Assembly (NCBI RefSeq): GCF_002007645.1
Contig: NZ_CP019791.1
Coordinates: 1,116,001-1,180,000 of the forward strand
Direction of reading: 5' to 3'
Length of the DNA stretch: 64,000 nucleotides
Source: Anaerohalosphaera lusitana
GTDB taxonomy: Bacteria > Planctomycetota > Phycisphaerae > Sedimentisphaerales > Anaerohalosphaeraceae
Each line of letters starts with the position of its first letter. The first letter of the stretch is position 1. Both the position numbers and the translations under genes were made by a program. This document shows positions 1 through 7,681 of this stretch, piece by piece. The notes under the pieces were generated by a model. It made no database searches. It saw only the letters and a list, made by a program, of their open reading frames with translations, and was not told the DNA's origin.

Positions 1-53
1 TTTTGGAAGTCGGTCCGGCATTTTTTTTTGATCAAGGAATAATGGGCAGCATG

Positions 54-148
54 CAGTTGGGCCGCCGCAGAATTTAACAGCCGCGCCTCCGACGAACTTT
101 TGGGAGGGTCCATTCTCGGCGAGCTGTGAAATTATGCGGCTGGGGAGT
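54..148. repeat. 95-bp dispersed repeat, copy A
   Basis: This stretch matches 16043-16137 over the same 95-base length with only about ten differences, mostly clustered in the middle. Near its ends it holds an imperfect inverted pair, GCAGAATTTAACAGC and (as its complement) GCTGTGAAATTATGC, so the RNA or single strand could fold into one long hairpin. It lies upstream of the first gene, with no ORF in it. It may be a small palindromic mobile element or a structured RNA; neither is shown. Confidence 0.75.
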
Positions 149-223
149 CCGGTGGAGCAGGTTTTAACATGTATGATTTCTACCGTTGTTTCACTATGAA
201 CGTTTTTAATTTGGAGGCAGGTT

Positions 224-784
224 ATGAGCAGGGATGTTAAGAAACTGGTGGTTGGGGTGGTTTTGTTTGTGCTGGGCGGTTTGGTTGTGCCGGTGGCGGG
301 GTTTGTGTTTTTCTTTTATCCGATGGTGAGCGCGGAGCCTGCGGCGCGGTTTGTTGCGCCGGCTAATGTGCGGGTGGAGATCGAGGAAGCTGGGCGGTAT
401 GTGCTTTGGAACGAGTATGAATCGATTTACAAGGGGCAGACTTTTGCGGTGGATGAGGATCTGCCGAGCGGGATCAGTATGTCGTTTGTCGGGCCGGCGG
501 GGGTTGGAGATGTGGAGATGGATGCGGCGATGAACAGTTCGGTGAGTACGCCGAGCACGGAGAGGAAGTCGGTGGGTGTTTTCGAGGTGGACGAGCCTGG
601 GCGGTATGTTTTGAGTGTTGCGGGTGAGTTCGAGGCGCGGGTGTTTTCGCTTCGCAAGAGCGTGCTGTATAGGTCGCTGATGGCGGGGCTTGGGGTGCTG
701 GCGGTTTCGGTGCCGTTGTCGCTTGCGGGGATCGGTTTGGGTGTTGCGGGGATCGCGGGGATGGTGAGGTCGAAGGGGGAGTGA
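224..784 (+). CDS. Small two-helix membrane protein, function unknown
   Basis: A 186-residue protein I do not recognise. A strong ribosome site (GGAGGCAGG) precedes the ATG. There is an N-terminal hydrophobic helix at about residues 8-32 and a second long Gly/Val/Leu-rich helix at about 148-178, ending in a short basic tail (RSKGE). The roughly 110 residues between contain two similar strand-like segments, each with GRYVL (near 49 and 126), suggesting a small duplicated beta domain held outside the membrane. Its stop overlaps the start of the GrpB-family gene (TGATG), so the two are probably translated together. Codon use is very G-rich (GGG, GCG, CGG), like several other genes here. It could be a membrane-anchored sensor or an envelope accessory protein; that is a guess. 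Confidence 0.75.
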   Translation: MSRDVKKLVVGVVLFVLGGLVVPVAGFVFFFYPMVSAEPAARFVAPANVRVEIEEAGRYVLWNEYESIYKGQTFAVDEDLPSGISMSFVGPAGVGDVEMDAAMNSSVSTPSTERKSVGVFEVDEPGRYVLSVAGEFEARVFSLRKSVLYRSLMAGLGVLAVSVPLSLAGIGLGVAGIAGMVRSKGE

Positions 785-1374
785 TGGCTGACGGTCGAGA
801 GGGTGAGACGCTTGCGGAGAAGGTTGCGCGTGTGGTGGCGGAGCGCGTGGAGGTGGTTGAGTATGATCCGCGGTGGCAGGGGATGTTTGAGGCGGAGCGG
901 GAGCATCTGCGGGCGTGTCTGCCGGGGGATCTGGTGGGGCGGATCGAGCATTTCGGGAGTACGGCGGTGGAGGGGCTGGCTGGGAAGCCGATCGTGGATA
1001 TGCTGGTGGAGGTGTTTGACCTGGAGCGGGTGAAGCGGGAGGTTGCGGGTGTGCTGGAGGGGCAGGGGTATGAGTATTTCTGGCGGCCGACGTGGGGTGA
1101 TGACGGTGATCCTTTTTATGCGTGGTTTATCAAGCGGGACGGGGAGGGGCGGCGGACACATCATATTCACATGGTGGAGCCGGGGTTTGAGCACTGGGAG
1201 AGGCTGCTGTTTCGTGATTATCTGCGTGAGCATGTTGAGGTTGCGGGGGAGTATGCGGAACTGAAGCGTCGGCTGGAGCGGGAGCACGGCGGGGCCCGGG
1301 TTGCGTATACGGAGGCGAAGGGGGAGTTTATCCGGCGGGTGACGGAGAGGGCGAGGGGGTATTACGGGGGCTGA
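784..1374 (+). CDS. GrpB family protein (UPF0157)
   Basis: A 196-residue member of the GrpB/UPF0157 family, which has a nucleotidyltransferase-like fold. It shows the family hallmarks: EYDPRWQGMFEAE near the start, then HFGSTAVEGLAGKPIVDMLV (about residues 57-76), a central HHIHMVEPG segment, and the C-terminal LLFRDYLREH followed by a YAELKRRL helix. GST and D-x-L-V around residues 60-75 match the nucleotidyltransferase-type active-site strand. The ATG at 784 overlaps the stop of the upstream membrane protein; a GTG at 781 is the only nearby alternative. Length is usual for the family. Its substrate is not known; in some proteins the domain is fused to dephospho-CoA kinase. It ends about 220 bases before the next gene, with no clear terminator. 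Confidence 0.9.
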   Translation: MADGREGETLAEKVARVVAERVEVVEYDPRWQGMFEAEREHLRACLPGDLVGRIEHFGSTAVEGLAGKPIVDMLVEVFDLERVKREVAGVLEGQGYEYFWRPTWGDDGDPFYAWFIKRDGEGRRTHHIHMVEPGFEHWERLLFRDYLREHVEVAGEYAELKRRLEREHGGARVAYTEAKGEFIRRVTERARGYYGG

Positions 1375-1593
1375 TCATCAATAAATTGGGGATGTCGGGG
1401 GCGGTGTTTTCTTGCATATCTGTATTTATCGGGTATAATCGGGTTTGTCGGTTCGGTTTTGTATTTGTGCGGGCGTTTTTTTGCGGAGGGAGATTTTTTC
1501 CGTAACGTTTTGGCTGAATTGGTGTCTGATGTTGTGCAGGGCCGGTTTTTTTGGCGGCTTTTTGCAGATCTTCTATTTTTCAGGGAGGCAAGT

Positions 1594-2724
1594 ATGAGCG
1601 GTAAGGTGAAGTTTCGGGTTGCGGTTATTGCGGCGGTTCTGTGTTTTGCGGGGTTCTGGGGCGGAGCGGGGTTTGCCGTGGAGGCGGTGGAGGAAGCGGG
1701 TTCGCGGACGCAGGATGAGCGGGCGGATGCGGTTGTAGGTACGGGGCTTGAGGGGGTTGAGTTTGTGGAGGTTGAGAAACCCTATACGGTTGGAAAAGAC
1801 TCAGTCATGGATCGGGGGCCGATCGAGCCTCAGTTCATGGCTCGTTTTCATTTAAAATATAGCCTGGGGATTATTGAGGATGAATTTGAGGATAAGGCTG
1901 GTGAGATGCCTTCGGGTGAGAGATTCAGTGACGAACAGAAAAAATATTTGAAATACTGTGATGCGACTTCGAGCACGACCGGCTTTAGACCTCGGATCGA
2001 AGGGTATAGGCAATGGCGGCTCTATGCGGTTAGTGAGAGAGATGTGAAGCTGATGGTTAGAGCTTTTTTTGAGTATCTTGATTATTTGAGGAGAGGCCAG
2101 ATTGATTCATTAAAGGAACAGAAAGAGGGGCTTTCTGGTGAGATCGAGAGGCTGGAGGGGGATAAGAAGCAGAAACAGGAGGAGCTTTCGGTGTTGGAAG
2201 GTCAGTTGGAGGAGGTCAAGGCGGAGAGTATTTATACGGAGTCGGATGAAGCGGGGCAGGCTGTTGGTCGGCTGACGAGTCGGATGGAGGAGCTGAAGCT
2301 TAAGATCGCAGGCCTGGAGGCGAAGGGGCTGGCGGCGGCTCGTGCGGTTGCGACTTTTACGGGTATGATCGAAGAAGAGAGGTATGCTGACATAAAGACG
2401 GAGCTGCTCAAGGCGGTTGTGGAGTACGAGAAGAAGAAAGCTGATGTGCAGGGTGAGCTGAGTGCCGCGAGCGGGGAGTATCGTCTGGCGGAGGAGATGC
2501 GGAAGGCGGCGAGTGAGTTTGCGAGGCTGCCGGGGCGGATGGATCGATTGCAGCATTCGATTAGAGCTTTTGATTCGGAACTGAAGGATGAGCGAGAGCG
2601 ATTGGAACGGACGGAGCGGAGTTTGAAGAGGGCGGTTGAAGGTGACGGTAAGCCGCAGGTTTATGATGATAAGATTGAGGTGTTTAGTGTGGAGATTAGT
2701 GCACGGCATGGGACTGGGATGTAG
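1594..2724 (+). CDS. Secreted coiled-coil protein, paralogue 1
   Basis: A 376-residue protein with a cleavable signal peptide (MSGKVKFRVAVIAAVLCFAG, cut near GFAVEA). The ATG at 1594 is chosen because GGGAGGC lies 5 bases upstream and the signal peptide starts there; the reading frame is open 45 codons further upstream without a start context. About residues 170-350 are Glu/Lys/Leu heptad-rich and should form long coiled coils. The protein shares with the next gene the order FSDEQKKYLKY / VSERDVKLMVRAFF / ESIYTESDEA / RLTSRMEELKL, so the two are tandem duplicates. No enzyme motif is visible. It may be a periplasmic scaffold or stalk protein. Function unknown. Confidence 0.8.
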   Translation: MSGKVKFRVAVIAAVLCFAGFWGGAGFAVEAVEEAGSRTQDERADAVVGTGLEGVEFVEVEKPYTVGKDSVMDRGPIEPQFMARFHLKYSLGIIEDEFEDKAGEMPSGERFSDEQKKYLKYCDATSSTTGFRPRIEGYRQWRLYAVSERDVKLMVRAFFEYLDYLRRGQIDSLKEQKEGLSGEIERLEGDKKQKQEELSVLEGQLEEVKAESIYTESDEAGQAVGRLTSRMEELKLKIAGLEAKGLAAARAVATFTGMIEEERYADIKTELLKAVVEYEKKKADVQGELSAASGEYRLAEEMRKAASEFARLPGRMDRLQHSIRAFDSELKDERERLERTERSLKRAVEGDGKPQVYDDKIEVFSVEISARHGTGM

Positions 2725-2777
2725 TGATTGAATTTCGAAAACATAACAGCGATTTATTTTTTAATGGAGGCAATAGA

Positions 2778-3947
2778 ATGAGCGGTAAGGTTACTTTGCA
2801 GATGTTTGTGGTTCTGGCGGTTGTTGGTTGTGTAATCGCGTTGTGGGGCGGTGCCGTGTTGGCGGCTGAAGAGGGGTCGGATGCCGGTGGGGAGCGAGCG
2901 GCAGATGTGATGGAGATCGCGGGCAAGGAGGTGGAGTTCGTGATGTTCGAGCCGGTGTATGAGTGGCGGATCGAGCCTTTTGAGAGGGGGCCGGTGGATC
3001 CGGGGTATGCGGCGAAGGTGATGATGAGGACGGACAGGGATATTTCCAGGAATGTCGAGTCGATCGATCTCGTCAACGGTATTTTGTCGACGGAAGCGGC
3101 TGAGGGGTTCAGCAGTGAGCAGAGGGACTTTTTGAAATATACGAGCGCGCCGCGATGTTTGCAGAGGCTGTACGCTCGGTATGGTGCGCAAACGTGGGTT
3201 GTGTTCGGTGTGAGTGAGAAGGATACGAAGCTGATGGTGAAGGCGTTTGCTCAGTTTGCGCGGGATTACGGCGAACAGTTTATCGAGGAGAAGCGGCAGA
3301 GGATGGAGGAACTGCAGGGGAAGATAGCAGAGCTTAAAGATAAGCGGGAAAAGAATGAGAAGCTGATCGAGGAATACCGCGAGCGGCTCGAGAAGGTCAA
3401 GGAGAGCACGATATATACGTCGGCACTTGAGGCGAGGGAGGCAGCGACGAGGTTGACTTCGCGGATGGAGGAGCTGAAGCTGGCGATCGCGGCGCTGGGG
3501 CCGAAGGCGGAGGTTTATGCGGGTACGCCGAAGGAGCTGGAGTTCAAGGCGGAACTGAAGGCGGCTGAGAATGAGTTCGAGGTCGTGAAGAAGATGCGGG
3601 ATGAAGCGAAGGATCTTAGTGAGCTGCCGGGCAAGATAGATGCATTGTCATTGTCGGTTGAAGGAATAGTTACCCGAAGCATGCCAAATCGTCCAAGAGG
3701 ACGTACACCAAACAGACGCACACCTGTGAGAAGGCCACCAGCCAGCAATACTCGCGGGTTGACGACCTTCAGAGGGACGGAGCTGGAGGGTTTGCGGCAT
3801 GATCTGGAGGAGGTTGAGGAGTGGCTGTCTGAGCCGCATATTTCGCTGGTGCGTTCAGAGATATATGACGCGGTTTCGATACAGCCTGTGGAGGTTGTCG
3901 AGACGGACAGGAGGGATACTCCGTGGACGCCTGCGCGACGGCGGTAG
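2778..3947 (+). CDS. Secreted coiled-coil protein, paralogue 2
   Basis: A 389-residue tandem paralogue of the preceding gene, with the same start block (ATG-AGC-GGT-AAG after TGGAGGCAATAGA) and a signal peptide ending near VLAAEEG. It has the same domain order: a variable acidic N-terminus, FSSEQRDFLKY, VSEKDTKLMVKAF, a coiled coil from about residue 170 to 300 (including TRLTSRMEELKLAI), then a divergent segment at about 300-330 rich in Arg, Pro and Thr (RPRGRTPNRRTPVRRPPA) that the first copy lacks. The basic linker has a different base composition from its surroundings and may be a later insertion. It ends in TPARRR. The pair probably forms one transcript, closed by the terminator at 3976. 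Function unknown. Confidence 0.8.
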   Translation: MSGKVTLQMFVVLAVVGCVIALWGGAVLAAEEGSDAGGERAADVMEIAGKEVEFVMFEPVYEWRIEPFERGPVDPGYAAKVMMRTDRDISRNVESIDLVNGILSTEAAEGFSSEQRDFLKYTSAPRCLQRLYARYGAQTWVVFGVSEKDTKLMVKAFAQFARDYGEQFIEEKRQRMEELQGKIAELKDKREKNEKLIEEYRERLEKVKESTIYTSALEAREAATRLTSRMEELKLAIAALGPKAEVYAGTPKELEFKAELKAAENEFEVVKKMRDEAKDLSELPGKIDALSLSVEGIVTRSMPNRPRGRTPNRRTPVRRPPASNTRGLTTFRGTELEGLRHDLEEVEEWLSEPHISLVRSEIYDAVSIQPVEVVETDRRDTPWTPARRR

Positions 3948-3975
3948 TTTGATTAAAGTCGGTAAGTTAATTAAG

Positions 3976-4007
3976 AACGGTCGGCGGTTTCGTCGGCCGT
4001 TTTTTTT
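3976..4007 (+). terminator. Rho-independent terminator after the coiled-coil pair
   Basis: An 11-bp stem (AACGGTCGGCG with CGTCGGCCGTT, including G-U pairs) and a 4-base loop are followed directly by a run of eight T. It sits about 30 bases after the stop of the second coiled-coil gene. Confidence 0.85.
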
Positions 4008-4124
4008 GGTATTTTGGTGATGGGTTGCGTTGAAAAAGGTTTTGCGGGGTTGGGGTGGTTTGGGTATTATTGGGGTGCTGGTTTTTTATTGTGGGTGATC
4101 CTTTTTGATTTGTGAGGTTATTTT

Positions 4125-7100
4125 ATGTTTCGGTGTGATCCTGGCGGGCGGGTAGTTTGCGGTGTTTTGGCGGGAGTTCTTTTTTTGATGTGCGGGGTAT
4201 TGATTGCGGGCGGTTCGGCAGAGGATTATGCTCGGGCGAATCGGCTGCGAGGGATGACGCGGGGGAAGGTTGTTGGGTCGAAGCTGGAGGCGCACTGGCT
4301 TGACGGGGGGCGGATGTGGTATCGTGCGGATCACGGGGACGGGGCGTATGAGTATGTTCTGGTGGATGCTGAGAAGGGCGAGAAGGGGGCCGCGTTCGAT
4401 CATGAGCGGATGGCGGAGGCGTTTCGGAAGGCTGGGGAGGCGGACGTTCGGGCGGGTCGGCTTGGGATCGATGAGCTGAAGTTTGGGCCGGGGGATGAGT
4501 GGGTGGAGGTTACGAGGCGGGGGAAGGTGTGGCGTTATGATGCGGAGGGCGATGAGGTTGAGTTTGTGCGGTATGATGACGGGGGGCTGCTGCGTGCGAT
4601 CGAGCCGGGGGAGGGGCCTGAGCGGAGCGGGGGAGCGAGGTACGATAGTTCGGTGACGTTCGTCAACTGCACTGATGAGACGGTGGAGCTATTCTGGCTG
4701 GATTCGCGGGGGGATCGGCAGAGTTACGGCAAGTTGGGCCCTGGGGATCAGATGGAGCAGCATACGTATGCGGGGCATGTGTGGGTCGCGGCGGATGAGA
4801 TGGGGGAGGCGATCGCGAAGTATGTTGCGAAACGCAAGGCGGGGACGGCGCTGATCGGGAAGGACGTGGAGGTCGAGGAGAAGGAAGATCGGCGGGAGCG
4901 CACGCGGCGGGATCGGGCGGTTAGTCCGGATGGAGAGGTGCGGGCGTTCATTCGTGAGCATAACGTTTGGGTGCGGATGACGGACGGGGGTGAGGAGGTG
5001 CAGTTGAGCAGGGACGGGACGGCGGATCGGCCTTATACGGGGGAGTTTTATTTTTCGCCGGATTCGCGGAAGCTGGTGGTGATGCGGACGAAGAAGGGCG
5101 AGGAGCATAAGGTCTATATGGTGGAGTCTTCGCCGAGAGATCAGGTGCAGCCCAAGCTGCATACGATCGATTACTTGAAGCCGGGGGATGAGATACCGCT
5201 GGATCGGCCTTACCTGTTCGATCTGCGGGAGCGAGCGGATGTGGAGGTTGGTAACGAGCTGTTCGAGAATCCGTGGAGCATTACGCGGCTGGCGTGGGAT
5301 GGGGATTCGGGGCGGTTTACGTTTGTGTATAATCAGCGCGGGCACCAGGTGCTGCGGGTTGTGGCGGTGGATGCGGAGACGGGGAAGGCGGAGGCGATAA
5401 TCGATGAGCGGAGCGACACGTTTATATGCTATTCGAGCAAGATGTATTATCGGTATATGCAGAAGACGGGGGAGATGATATGGATGAGCGAGCGTGACGG
5501 GTGGAACCATCTTTATTTGTATGACGCGAATACTGGGGAGGTTAAGTGCCGGATCACGGGTGGGGCACCACGAAGGCACGAAGGACACGAAGGAAAGTTA
5601 GGTAAGAAGGGAAATAGGAGTCGCTTCGCGACGGCTGATCTTATGCTGGGTCTGCCTGCGGTGGATGACATTATGGGGAGGGATGACACTAATGGCGGGG
5701 CATTTGGTGATGCGAGTGCAGGGCGTGCATGCGGAGGCGATGTGTTCTCTGGGCCCCGGATCAAGTCCGGGGTGACAGTTGTTGGCGGGGATGATGAATT
5801 TGCGGTTGATCTTATGGTGGGTCCGCCTGGGGCGGATGACGTTATGGGGAGGGATGACACTAATGGCGGGGCATTTGGTGATGCGAGTGCAGGGCGTGCA
5901 TGCGGAGGCGATGCGTTCTCTGGGCCCCGGATCAAGTCCGGGGTGACAGTTGTTGGTGGGGATGATGAATTTGCGGCGGTCGGTCCAGATGAGGACGGGC
6001 TGTTGGGGTCGTCGGGATTGAGATTGCCACGTCGCTTCGCTCCTCGCAATGACAGTGGTGGCGGGGCATTTGGTGATGCGAGTGCAGGGCGTGCATGCGG
6101 GGGCGATGTGTTCTCTGGACCCCGGATCAAGTCCGGGGTGACAGATGTTGGCGGGGATGATAAATTTGCGGCTGATTTTATGCTGGGTCCGTCTGCGGCG
6201 GATGACAATAATGGCGGGGCATTTGGTGATGTGGGTGCAGTGCGTGCATGCGGGGGCGATGCGTTCTCTGGACCCCGGATCAAGTCCGGGGTGACAATTG
6301 TTGGCGGGAATGACAAATTTGCGGCGGTCGGTCCAGATAAGGACGGGCTGTTGGGGTCGTCGGGGTTGAGATTGCCACGGGGTTTTGCCGCTCGCAATGA
6401 CGGTCTTGTGTGCGGGGGTGATGGCAGTGTGGGTACAGGTCGGCCTACGGCGGCGGTTAGAGGAGGGGCGAAGGCGGATGAGGTTGAGGAATGGATCGCG
6501 AAGGGGGAATGGGTTGTGCGTGAGGTTGTGCGGGTGGATGAGGCGAAGCGTGAGATATTATTCAAGGCTGGGGGGATTTTGCCGGGGCAGGATCCGTACT
6601 ATGTGCATTATGCGCGGGTGAATTTTGACGGGACTGGGTTGACGGTGCTGACGGAGGGGGACGGGACGCATGAGGTTGAGTTTTCGCCGGACGGGAAATA
6701 TTTTGTGGACAGCTATTCGCGGGTGGATATGCCGGGGGTGCATGAGCTGCGGCGGAGTGAGGACGGGGAGCTGGTGTGTGAGCTGGAGCGGGCGGACTGG
6801 AGTACGCTGCTGGCGACGGGTTGGCAGGTGCCGGAGCGGTTCGCGGCGAAGGGGCGGGACGGCGAGACGGATATTTACGGGGTGATATGGCGGCCGACGA
6901 ATTTTGATGCAAGCAAGAAGTATCCGGTGATCGAGAGTATTTACGCTGGGCCGCACGGGTTCTTTACGCCAAAGGGGTTCCGGTCGTACTATGGGCAACA
7001 GCGGCTGGCGGAGCTTGGGTTTATCGTGGTGAAGTGCGACGGGATGGGGACGAACGGGCGGAGTAAGGCGTTTCATGATGTTTGCTGGAAGAATTTGAAG

Positions 7101-7595
7101 GACAGCGGATTTCCGGACCGGATCGCGTGGATGAAGGCTGCGGCGAAGGATCGGCCTTGGATGGATGTGTCGCGGGTGGGGATATACGGCGGGTCGGCTG
7201 GGGGGCAGAGTGCTGCGTGTGCGGTGATGACGCAGGGGGATTTTTATGATGCGGCGGTTGCGGACTGCGGGTGTCATGACAATCGGATGGACAAGATTTG
7301 GTGGAACGAGCAGTGGATGGGGTGGCCTGTGGATGAGTCGTATGCGGAGAATTCGAACGTGACGCTGGCGAAGGGGCTGGAGGGTAAGCTGATGCTGACG
7401 GTGGGGGAGCTGGATAAGAACGTGGATCCGGCGAGTACGATGCAGGTGGTGGATGCGCTTATTCGGGCGGATAAGGATTTCGATCTGATCGTGTTTCCGG
7501 GGGGCGGACATGGTGCGGGCGGGTCGGCGTACGGGCGGCGGCGCAGGGCGGATTATTTTGTGCGGCATTTGCTGGGGGTGGAGCCGCGATATTAG
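4125..7595 (+). CDS. S9 prolyl peptidase (DPP-IV type) with VHL-like beta domain and repeat insertion
   Basis: A 1156-residue secreted peptidase of family S9B, normally 700-850 residues. In order: signal peptide (1-33); a region of unknown fold; a VHL-type beta domain at about 174-225; DPP-IV beta-propeller blades from about 265 (VSPDGEVRAF, FYFSPDSRKLVV); a repeat insertion at about 479-785; the resumed propeller (GEWVVREVVRVDE, PGQDPYYVHYARVNFDG, FSPDGKYFVDSYSRVD); and the alpha/beta-hydrolase domain from about 915. The catalytic triad is visible: Ser in YGGSAGGQSA, Asp in GELDKNVDPA and His in FPGGGHGAGG. The family removes dipeptides with proline at the second position. The insertion keeps the frame and sits in a propeller loop, between GEVKCRIT and KGEWVV, which are adjacent in ordinary relatives. 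Whether the product is active is unknown. Codons are strongly G-rich. Confidence 0.93.
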   Translation: MFRCDPGGRVVCGVLAGVLFLMCGVLIAGGSAEDYARANRLRGMTRGKVVGSKLEAHWLDGGRMWYRADHGDGAYEYVLVDAEKGEKGAAFDHERMAEAFRKAGEADVRAGRLGIDELKFGPGDEWVEVTRRGKVWRYDAEGDEVEFVRYDDGGLLRAIEPGEGPERSGGARYDSSVTFVNCTDETVELFWLDSRGDRQSYGKLGPGDQMEQHTYAGHVWVAADEMGEAIAKYVAKRKAGTALIGKDVEVEEKEDRRERTRRDRAVSPDGEVRAFIREHNVWVRMTDGGEEVQLSRDGTADRPYTGEFYFSPDSRKLVVMRTKKGEEHKVYMVESSPRDQVQPKLHTIDYLKPGDEIPLDRPYLFDLRERADVEVGNELFENPWSITRLAWDGDSGRFTFVYNQRGHQVLRVVAVDAETGKAEAIIDERSDTFICYSSKMYYRYMQKTGEMIWMSERDGWNHLYLYDANTGEVKCRITGGAPRRHEGHEGKLGKKGNRSRFATADLMLGLPAVDDIMGRDDTNGGAFGDASAGRACGGDVFSGPRIKSGVTVVGGDDEFAVDLMVGPPGADDVMGRDDTNGGAFGDASAGRACGGDAFSGPRIKSGVTVVGGDDEFAAVGPDEDGLLGSSGLRLPRRFAPRNDSGGGAFGDASAGRACGGDVFSGPRIKSGVTDVGGDDKFAADFMLGPSAADDNNGGAFGDVGAVRACGGDAFSGPRIKSGVTIVGGNDKFAAVGPDKDGLLGSSGLRLPRGFAARNDGLVCGGDGSVGTGRPTAAVRGGAKADEVEEWIAKGEWVVREVVRVDEAKREILFKAGGILPGQDPYYVHYARVNFDGTGLTVLTEGDGTHEVEFSPDGKYFVDSYSRVDMPGVHELRRSEDGELVCELERADWSTLLATGWQVPERFAAKGRDGETDIYGVIWRPTNFDASKKYPVIESIYAGPHGFFTPKGFRSYYGQQRLAELGFIVVKCDGMGTNGRSKAFHDVCWKNLKDSGFPDRIAWMKAAAKDRPWMDVSRVGIYGGSAGGQSAACAVMTQGDFYDAAVADCGCHDNRMDKIWWNEQWMGWPVDESYAENSNVTLAKGLEGKLMLTVGELDKNVDPASTMQVVDALIRADKDFDLIVFPGGGHGAGGSAYGRRRRADYFVRHLLGVEPRY
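5560..6480. repeat. Mosaic of palindromic repeats inserted in frame in the S9 peptidase gene
   Basis: About 920 bases with no counterpart in the peptidase family, built from short elements. E3 (5567-5593) repeats CACGAAGG. E4 (5618-5649) has the palindrome TCGCTTCGCGA. E1 occurs four times (5743-5776, 5914-5947, 6110-6142, 6263-6295), each GTTCTCTGG..CCCCGGA-TCAAG-TCCGGGG-TGAC. E2 occurs twice (6018-6054, 6366-6401), running from TTGAGATTGCC to CTCGCAATGAC. E1 sits in a larger unit coding for GGAFGDASAGRACGGD and SGPRIKSGVT; unit starts are 171, 195 and 153 bases apart, all multiples of three. E1, E2 and E4 recur at 9.0-9.9 kb. Confidence 0.88.
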
Positions 7596-7681
7596 AGGGG
7601 ACGAAATTTTTTGTTACGTTGTTGCGGGTGGTGCGTCTTCATGTTTGAAAGACGAGTTGCGGTTAGATTTGGATTGATGAT

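Noticed and set aside
54-148. Integron attC site
   Set aside because: The repeat is palindromic and carries GTTGGGC, but the core-site order (RYYYAAC at the 5' end, GTTRRRY at the 3' end) is missing and no integrase is near.
427-1287. Minus-strand gene opposite the membrane protein and GrpB genes
   Set aside because: This is a shadow frame created by G-rich codons on the plus strand; the Pro/Arg/His-rich product resembles no protein.
5691-6402. CRISPR-like array
   Set aside because: The repeating units are 153-195 bases apart with similar, not unique, intervening sequence, and no cas genes are present.
5513-6565. Long minus-strand open frame across the peptidase insertion
   Set aside because: It is rich in Pro, Ser and Asn from reverse reading of the repeats, has no ribosome site and overlaps a better supported gene. 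It arises because the repeats are low in stops in several frames.
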